From Polyangium fumosum (GTDB lineage Bacteria; Myxococcota_A; Polyangia; Polyangiales; Polyangiaceae), in assembly GCF_005144585.1 (NCBI RefSeq), contig NZ_SSMQ01000003.1, positions 124,001 to 188,000 on the forward strand: 64,000 nucleotides of DNA, written 5' to 3'. Shown one piece after another: positions 58,809 through 64,000 of this stretch; the first letter of the stretch is position 1, and each line of letters begins with the position of its first letter. The notes under the pieces were generated by a model. That model ran no database searches and was not told the origin of the DNA. It saw nothing but the letters and a program-made list of their open reading frames with translations. The position numbers and the translations under genes were made by a program.

Positions 58809-59921
58809 GTGGTGAAGACCGGTCCGCTGCGGGTACTCGTCGTCGACGACTCCGCCTACAACCGAAGAAACATCGCGGACATCCTCAGCGGCAGCGACGA
58901 GGTCGAGGTCGTCGGCAAGGCGGGCGACGGCGAGGAGGCGCTGCGCCTCGCGTTGAGCCTCAAGCCCGACGTCATCACGCTCGACCTCGAGATGCCGAAG
59001 ATGGACGGCTTCACGTTCCTCCGCATCCTCATGGTCCGCCAGCCGACGCCCGTGATCGTGGTGTCGAGCTACAGCCAAAAAGAAAACGTCTTCAAGGCCC
59101 TCGAGCTCGGCGCCGTCGACTTCGTCGCGAAGCCGAGCCAGAGGCTCGCGCCCGACACCTCGCTGCGCCGCGAGATCCTCCAGAAGGTCCTCCTCGTCCG
59201 TTACCTGCGCCCGCTCGCGGCCGTGAGCCAGCGCAACAGCGCGATCCCGCCGCTGCCGCGCTCCACGGCCACGCCACAGGTCCTCTCCACGCCGCAGCCC
59301 GAGCAGCCGAGCGCGCGCTCGGCCGCCAACATCGCGGCGCGCTTCATCGTCGGCATCGGCTCGTCCACGGGCGGCCCGACGGCGCTGCTCGAGATCCTGA
59401 GCCGCGTCCCCGAGAAGTTCGCCGGGGCGATCCTCATCGCCCAGCACATGCCGGAGAAGTTCACCCGCACCTTCGCCGAGCGCCTCGACAGGAAGAGCGC
59501 GATCCGCGTGTCGGAGGCCGTCGACGGCGACATCGTCACGGCGCGCCGCGCGTTCATCTGCCCTGGCAAGATGTGCATGGAGGCGGTCGTCTCGCAGGGC
59601 CCGAGCGGCATGGGCTGGAACGAGATCCGCCTGCGCGTCGGCCCTCCCTCGCAGCACGACCGGTACATCCCGAGCGCCGACCGCCTCCTGCGCAGCCTCG
59701 CGCCGGTCGGCTCGCGGGCGTACGGCGTCATCCTCACGGGCATGGGCGACGACGGCGTGGCCGGCGCCCGCGCGATCCGGGCCGGCGGCGGCACGATCAT
59801 CGCCGAGAGCGAGGAGACCGCGGTCGTCTACGGCATGCCGCGCGCGGCGGTGAAGGCCGGCGTGGTGAACGAGGTCATGGGGCTGCCGCAGATCGTGGAC
59901 TGGGTGGCGCAGTTGTCCTAG
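58809..59921 (+). CDS. cheB: Chemoreceptor methylesterase CheB
   Basis: The 370-residue protein has a receiver domain (VVDDS, phospho-acceptor Asp59 in ITLDLEMPKMDG, Lys in VAKPSQ). A Pro-rich linker then leads to the esterase: GSSTGGPTALLEIL (catalytic Ser), LIAQHMPEKFT (His) and LTGMGDDGVAGAR (Asp). GAGG lies 7 bases before GTG 58809. With cheR it completes the adaptation module, yet no MCP gene is in the window, so the receptor is encoded elsewhere. Confidence 0.94.
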   Translation: MVKTGPLRVLVVDDSAYNRRNIADILSGSDEVEVVGKAGDGEEALRLALSLKPDVITLDLEMPKMDGFTFLRILMVRQPTPVIVVSSYSQKENVFKALELGAVDFVAKPSQRLAPDTSLRREILQKVLLVRYLRPLAAVSQRNSAIPPLPRSTATPQVLSTPQPEQPSARSAANIAARFIVGIGSSTGGPTALLEILSRVPEKFAGAILIAQHMPEKFTRTFAERLDRKSAIRVSEAVDGDIVTARRAFICPGKMCMEAVVSQGPSGMGWNEIRLRVGPPSQHDRYIPSADRLLRSLAPVGSRAYGVILTGMGDDGVAGARAIRAGGGTIIAESEETAVVYGMPRAAVKAGVVNEVMGLPQIVDWVAQLS

Positions 59922-60062
59922 GTGGGCGGCTCCGGTCGGATCGCTTCGCCCTCCTTCCTCTGCACCCCCGCGCATCAACATCGTCGCCTTCACGCAGCAT
60001 TTCCACGCCCCCGCGCGAAAGTTGACCCCGCGTCCCCACCGTGAGACACCCGCCCTCGGGTC

Positions 60063-62363
60063 ATGCGCTTTCCCAAGGCCGCACGCGTGTTCGTCACGGC
60101 CGGCTGGCTCCTCGCCGGCGCGCTCGTTTCTCCGCCGAGCCTCGCCCAGCCGAAGCCTGCGCCTGCCGGGTTGAAACCTGCGGCCGCCAAGCCTGCGGCC
60201 GCCAAGCCCGCGCAGAAGCCCAAGCCCCAGGCCTCCGCGAAACCTGCGCAGAAGCCCGCCGCCAAGAAGCCTACCGGCAAAAAACCCCTCACACGCAAGC
60301 CCGGGGAAGCCGGTGAGCCCGACGAGAAAACGCGCCGCGCCATCGCTGGGTTGCCGCCGACGCAGCATCGCAGCGTCGACGAATCGGCCGAGCTCCGCGC
60401 CCTCCGCGAGCTCGACCTCGCGCTCTTCTCTGCGGCCCCGAATGCCGGCGCGCCTTGGCCCTCGGACGACCTGCCTACCCTCGATCGGGGCGGCCCCGTC
60501 CTCCTCGCCACCGGCGTTCCCCCTTCGGCGCCGCTCCCTGCGCCGCTCCAGCCGCAGGCGCCGGCCGACCTCTCCTTCCTCAAAAAGCTCGACCTCCCCG
60601 ACATCCCCGTCCGCTGGGATGCGCGCGTCCTCCGTTACCTCGAGTTTTACAAGAACAACCCCCGCGGCCGCTCCATGGTCGCCTCGTGGGTCAAAAAGAG
60701 CGGCCGTTATGGCGCGGCCATTCGCCGTGTCCTTCGCGAGCAGGGTTTGCCCGAGGACGTCGTCTGGCTCGCGCTCGTCGAGAGCGGGTTCGACCCGACC
60801 ATTCATTCGCCCGTCGGCGCCGCCGGCCTCTGGCAGTTCATGCCCGAGGGCGCCCGCATTTATGGCCTCACCGTCGACCGCTGGATCGACGAGCGCCTCG
60901 ACCCCGAGCGCTCCACCCTCGCCGCCGCGCGTTACCTCTCCGACCTCCACCGCCGCTTCGGGACCTGGGAGCTCGCCTTCGCCGCGTACAACATGGGGTA
61001 TGGCGGCCTCCTCGCCTCCATTCGCAAATACAACACGAACGACTTCTGGGAGCTCAGCCGCCTCGAAGCGGGCCTCCCGCTCGAAACCGCGCTCTACGTC
61101 CCCAAGATCGTCTCCATGGCGATCGTCGCCAAGAATTGCGCCGTCTTCGGCTGCGACGGCGTCGAGCCCGAGCCTGCGGTCACCTTCGACAAACTCTCCG
61201 TCGGCCCCGGCGTCGCGCTCCGCACCGTGGCCACCGCGGCCGGCGTCGACCTCGACGCCGTCGAGGACTTGAACCCCCAGCTCCCCGTCGGCCGCACCCC
61301 GCCGCTCGGCCCCGACGCCAAAGAAGGCGCCTCCTTCGTCGTCCGTGTCCCGCCCGGCACCGGCGCCCGCGCGGCCAAGACCGTCGCCAAGCTCCTCGAG
61401 CGCGAGGACAAACTCGAACGTCACCTCGTCCGCTGGGGCGAATCGATCGAGGACATCGCCGCCCTCCGCGGCACCACGAAGAGCACCTTGCTCTCCTTGA
61501 ACGGCCTCCGTTCCGGCGAGCAGGTCCGCCCCGGCACCGTCCTCCTCGTCCCCGAGGGCGGCCCCGACAAACCGACCGTCGCCAGCGTCTTCTCCGGCGT
61601 GCGCGGCGAGAAGCCCGTCATCGTCGTTCCGGCCGAGGCCTTCACCTACCGCGATCGCCGCCGCGTCTTTTATCGTGTCGTCGCCGGTGACACCGCCCGC
61701 GAGGTCGCCTCCGCGCTCTCCGTCTCTGCCGCCGAGATCGCCCGCTGGAACACGCTCGACCCTTCGGCGGCCCTTCATGACGGAATGACCTTGCAGGTCT
61801 TCGTCCCGCGCGAGCGCGCCCTCGCGAATGCGCTCGTCCTGGAGGAGCCCGAGGCCCGTGTCCTGCCCGTCGGCTCCACCGAGTTCTTCACCCATTTCGA
61901 GAACCTGAAAGGCCGCAAACGCCTTGAAATCGCCGCCGCCGAGGGCGACACCTGGCGTGGGTTGTCGAAGCGATACAATCTCAGCCTCGGCATGCTCGAG
62001 CGCATCAACCACCGCTCGCGCACGAGCCCCCTCGCGCAGGGCGACAAGGTCGTCGTGTACGTCGCGCAGCCGGCCCCGCCCAAGGCCGCGCCGGCCCCTG
62101 CCAAGGAGACGCCGGACGACAAGGCCGAAGCCGTCGCCGTCGCGGCGCCCGTCGAGGACAAACCCGCGCCGAGCGAGGACCTCGACGAGCCGAAGCCGGA
62201 GAGCAAGCCCGCGGCGGACGAGGGGCCGACGAAGCCCGCGACGTTCCGCAACGAGACCCCGCCGCCTGCGCCCGACAAGCCCGCGTCCGGCAAGCCTGCG
62301 CCCGACAAGCCCGTGACGTCCAAGCAGACCCCGGCGGCCGCGCTCCCTCCGCCTGCGCCCTGA
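60063..62363 (+). CDS. Lytic transglycosylase with LysM repeats (MltD-like)
   Basis: The 766-residue protein has a Sec signal (ARVFVTAGWLLAGALVSPPSLA) and a Lys/Pro/Ala linker. The SLT domain has WLALVESGFDP (catalytic Glu), AAGLWQFMPEGARIYGL and LAFAAYNMGYGGL. Two or three LysM motifs follow between about 460 and 660 (HLVRWGESIEDIAALRGTTKSTLLSLNGL; VVAGDTAREVASALSVSAAEIARWN; AEGDTWRGLSKRYNLSLGMLERINHR), which bind peptidoglycan. The C-terminus is a long Pro/Lys tail. It cuts glycan strands with anhydro-muropeptide formation and acts in wall growth or turnover. Confidence 0.92.
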   Translation: MRFPKAARVFVTAGWLLAGALVSPPSLAQPKPAPAGLKPAAAKPAAAKPAQKPKPQASAKPAQKPAAKKPTGKKPLTRKPGEAGEPDEKTRRAIAGLPPTQHRSVDESAELRALRELDLALFSAAPNAGAPWPSDDLPTLDRGGPVLLATGVPPSAPLPAPLQPQAPADLSFLKKLDLPDIPVRWDARVLRYLEFYKNNPRGRSMVASWVKKSGRYGAAIRRVLREQGLPEDVVWLALVESGFDPTIHSPVGAAGLWQFMPEGARIYGLTVDRWIDERLDPERSTLAAARYLSDLHRRFGTWELAFAAYNMGYGGLLASIRKYNTNDFWELSRLEAGLPLETALYVPKIVSMAIVAKNCAVFGCDGVEPEPAVTFDKLSVGPGVALRTVATAAGVDLDAVEDLNPQLPVGRTPPLGPDAKEGASFVVRVPPGTGARAAKTVAKLLEREDKLERHLVRWGESIEDIAALRGTTKSTLLSLNGLRSGEQVRPGTVLLVPEGGPDKPTVASVFSGVRGEKPVIVVPAEAFTYRDRRRVFYRVVAGDTAREVASALSVSAAEIARWNTLDPSAALHDGMTLQVFVPRERALANALVLEEPEARVLPVGSTEFFTHFENLKGRKRLEIAAAEGDTWRGLSKRYNLSLGMLERINHRSRTSPLAQGDKVVVYVAQPAPPKAAPAPAKETPDDKAEAVAVAAPVEDKPAPSEDLDEPKPESKPAADEGPTKPATFRNETPPPAPDKPASGKPAPDKPVTSKQTPAAALPPPAP

Positions 62364-62396
62364 TTTTCTCGTAGCCAGCCACCGACCTCGCGCGCG

Positions 62397-63842
62397 ATGA
62401 TGGAGCCGATGCGCCGCTCCAGCTCTTTGCTCCTCGCTTTGCTCCCGACCCTCGCCCTCGTCGGCTGCACGCCCGACGAGGAGGTCCTGCCGCCCCCGCC
62501 CCCGCCCCCGGGCCCCGCGGAATGGAACCGCGACGTCGACCCGCCGAGCGACGACGAGGCCGCCGCGAAGCGGGACGCCTGCGGATACACGGCGGGCATG
62601 CTCCCCGCGGAGACGCAAGGGAAGTCGCACCCCTACGGTGCCGAGATTCCCGTCGATCACATCGTGGTCGTCATGATGGAGAATCGCTCCTTCGACCATT
62701 ACTTCCAAAAGCTGCCCGAGTACGGCCAGGACGACGTCGACGTCGCGCCCGAGAACTTCACGAACCCCGACGACACCGACACCGCCGTCGCCACGTTCCG
62801 CGACAGCCAGCTCTGCTTCGTGGACACGAACCACGAATGGACCGGCACGCACGAGCAGATCAACGGCGGCAAGATGGACGGGTTTTTCAAGACCAACGAC
62901 GGCTGGCACGAGTTGCCGAGCGCCGGCGCCCCCGAGGACATGCTGAGCGGCCGCCGCGGCCTCGGTTACTACACCCAGGACGACCTGCCGTTTTATTACT
63001 GGCTCGCGAACGAGTTCGCCATCGCGGACCACTACCATTCCTCCGTCCCCGGCCCCACGTGGCCGAATCGCATGTACCTCTACGCGGCGAGCTCCTTCGG
63101 GGCCGTCCACAACACGTTCGTCACGCCGGACAAGACGCTCTTCGATTACCTCGAACTGCGGCAGGTCTCCTGGCGCGTGTACGTCTCCACCACCCCCGGC
63201 GCCGCGATCTTCGTCGACAAGTACCTCCAGTACAGCAAGGACGAGCACGGGCATTTCGTTCCGATCGAGAATTACTTCTACGACCTCGAGACCGGAAACC
63301 TGCCCCAGGTCGTGTTCGTCGATCCGGGCATCGCGCGGGAAGGGTATGCGCAGAACGACGAGCATCCGCCCGCGGTCGCCATGCTCGGCGAGCAGTTCTC
63401 CGCCACCGTCATCGACGCCCTCGCGAAGAGCTCGGCCTGGGATCGCTCCGCCCTGTTCCTCACATACGACGAGCACGGCGGCCTCTACGACCACGTCGTG
63501 CCTCCGGCCGCCTGCCCGCCCGACGAGATCACCCCGAAGCTCGAGCCGGGTGATACCGACGCGAAATTCGACCAGCTCGGCGTTCGTGTCCCCCTCCTCG
63601 TGGTCTCGCCCTACGCGAAAAAGCATTTCGTCGGTCACAAGACCTACGACCACACCTCGATCGTCCGCTTCATCGAGGCCCGCTTCCAGATGCCGGCCCT
63701 CACGAACCGCGACGCGAACGCCGAGGCGCCCTGGGAAATGTTCGACTTCGAAAACCCCCCGCACGCCGAGCCCCCCACGTTCGCGATGCCCACGGTCGAC
63801 CAGGCCAAACTCGATGCCTGCAAAGCGCTCTTCGAGCCCTGA
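62397..63842 (+). CDS. Phospholipase C/phosphoesterase family lipoprotein
   Basis: The 481-residue protein has a lipoprotein signal (LLLALLPTLALVGC) and a Pro/Gly linker. The phosphoesterase domain (PF04185 type) has HIVVVMMENRSFDHYF, YYWLANEFAIADHYHSSVPGPTWPNRMYLYAAS, FLTYDEHGGLYDHVVPP and DHTSIVRFIEARF. These blocks are shared by bacterial non-haemolytic phospholipases C and AcpA-like acid phosphatases. It probably hydrolyses phospholipids or phosphate esters at the cell surface. ATG 62397, 62400 and 62409 are all possible starts. Confidence 0.9.
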   Translation: MMEPMRRSSSLLLALLPTLALVGCTPDEEVLPPPPPPPGPAEWNRDVDPPSDDEAAAKRDACGYTAGMLPAETQGKSHPYGAEIPVDHIVVVMMENRSFDHYFQKLPEYGQDDVDVAPENFTNPDDTDTAVATFRDSQLCFVDTNHEWTGTHEQINGGKMDGFFKTNDGWHELPSAGAPEDMLSGRRGLGYYTQDDLPFYYWLANEFAIADHYHSSVPGPTWPNRMYLYAASSFGAVHNTFVTPDKTLFDYLELRQVSWRVYVSTTPGAAIFVDKYLQYSKDEHGHFVPIENYFYDLETGNLPQVVFVDPGIAREGYAQNDEHPPAVAMLGEQFSATVIDALAKSSAWDRSALFLTYDEHGGLYDHVVPPAACPPDEITPKLEPGDTDAKFDQLGVRVPLLVVSPYAKKHFVGHKTYDHTSIVRFIEARFQMPALTNRDANAEAPWEMFDFENPPHAEPPTFAMPTVDQAKLDACKALFEP

Positions 63843-64000
63843 ACGCCTCGCCGCGCTCGTCCTCGCGGCCCTGCTCCTCGCGGGCTGCCCGGACGAGCCG
63901 GAGGCCCCCGCCCCCGCGGACACGAGCGCGAAGCCGGTCGTGTCCACGGCCCCGCCCGAGCCTCCGCCCTCCCCGCTCGTGCGGATCGTCGAGGAGCCTG
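63814..64000 (+). CDS. Lipoprotein, 5' part only (cut by window edge)
   Basis: ATG 63814 lies inside the last 29 bases of the phosphoesterase gene, in another frame. It encodes MPAKRSSSPERLAALVLAAL and then LLAGC, a clear lipoprotein signal with Cys25, followed by a Pro/Ala/Glu-rich linker. The frame is open to base 64000. Function cannot be told from the visible part. Overlap suggests an operon with the phosphoesterase. Confidence 0.65.
   Translation, partial: MPAKRSSSPERLAALVLAALLLAGCPDEPEAPAPADTSAKPVVSTAPPEPPPSPLVRIVEEP

Noticed and set aside
58710-63947. A 1745-codon open frame on the minus strand
   Set aside because: It is antisense to cheB, the transglycosylase and the phosphoesterase, which all have clear motifs. 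High GC leaves long antisense frames; its translation is low-complexity without domains.

Overview
The window is very GC-rich, almost fully coding, and carries a gene mix typical of Myxococcota, most likely a Polyangiales-type (Polyangium/Sorangium-like) chromosome. The clues are a Ser/Thr kinase fused to a receiver domain, a chemosensory operon with a HEAT-repeat protein, many lipoproteins, HEAT-like proteins, Rpn/YhgA-type nuclease, and many GTG starts with 4-base stop/start overlaps. The taxonomic call is inference; no rRNA marker is present.

Layout. 0-5 kb: lysS and prfB (prfB has an intact RF2-type programmed +1 frameshift), a di-haem cytochrome c peroxidase lipoprotein and a TPR/M48 membrane protease. 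5-11 kb: a 2-oxoacid dehydrogenase operon (E1 alpha, E1 beta, E2) with lipoyl synthase just upstream, which supplies the E2 cofactor. 11-20 kb: Rpn-like nuclease, mtnA, an HSDL2-type SDR, secreted proteins, a nucleotidyltransferase and a PhoX-like Tat lipoprotein. 20-27.3 kb: a HEWGH metallopeptidase-like lipoprotein, a large arylsulfatase and two paralogous AraC regulators. Duplicated upstream blocks containing tandem half-sites link these genes as a probable regulon. 27.4-30 kb: a membrane/spermidine-synthase fusion with neighbours.

30.45-39.79 kb is the most striking region. A 9.3-kb segment is bounded by perfect 15-bp terminal inverted repeats and flanked by a short direct repeat. Removing it rejoins a split tandem array and restores exactly one 43-bp unit. 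I read it as a single composite mobile element. Its core is an IS4-type (YREK) DDE transposase with an N-terminal SWIM zinc finger, joined by ATGA overlaps to a small XRE/zinc-ribbon protein and a PolB-like DEDDy exonuclease. Cargo includes an RHH regulator, several HTH proteins, a small lipoprotein, a possible Cas2/SinR-like protein, and a NYN-domain nuclease preceded by a leader peptide and an intrinsic terminator.

40-46.7 kb: a Septu-like (PtuA ATPase + PtuB HNH) defence pair just beyond the element, a third array with about 43-bp period, a LysR/GST divergent pair, a truncated VOC gene and an RlmN-like radical SAM enzyme. 46.8-60 kb: a signalling block with kinase-receiver fusion, Hpt protein, GAF histidine kinase, receiver protein, VWA lipoprotein, then receiver-CheA-CheW-CheW-HEAT-CheR-CheB in one operon without an MCP. 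60-64 kb: a LysM lytic transglycosylase, a phospholipase C-family lipoprotein and the start of another lipoprotein.

All calls come from reading the sequence and translations; no database search was run. Identities of hypothetical genes, promoters and operators are the weakest parts.
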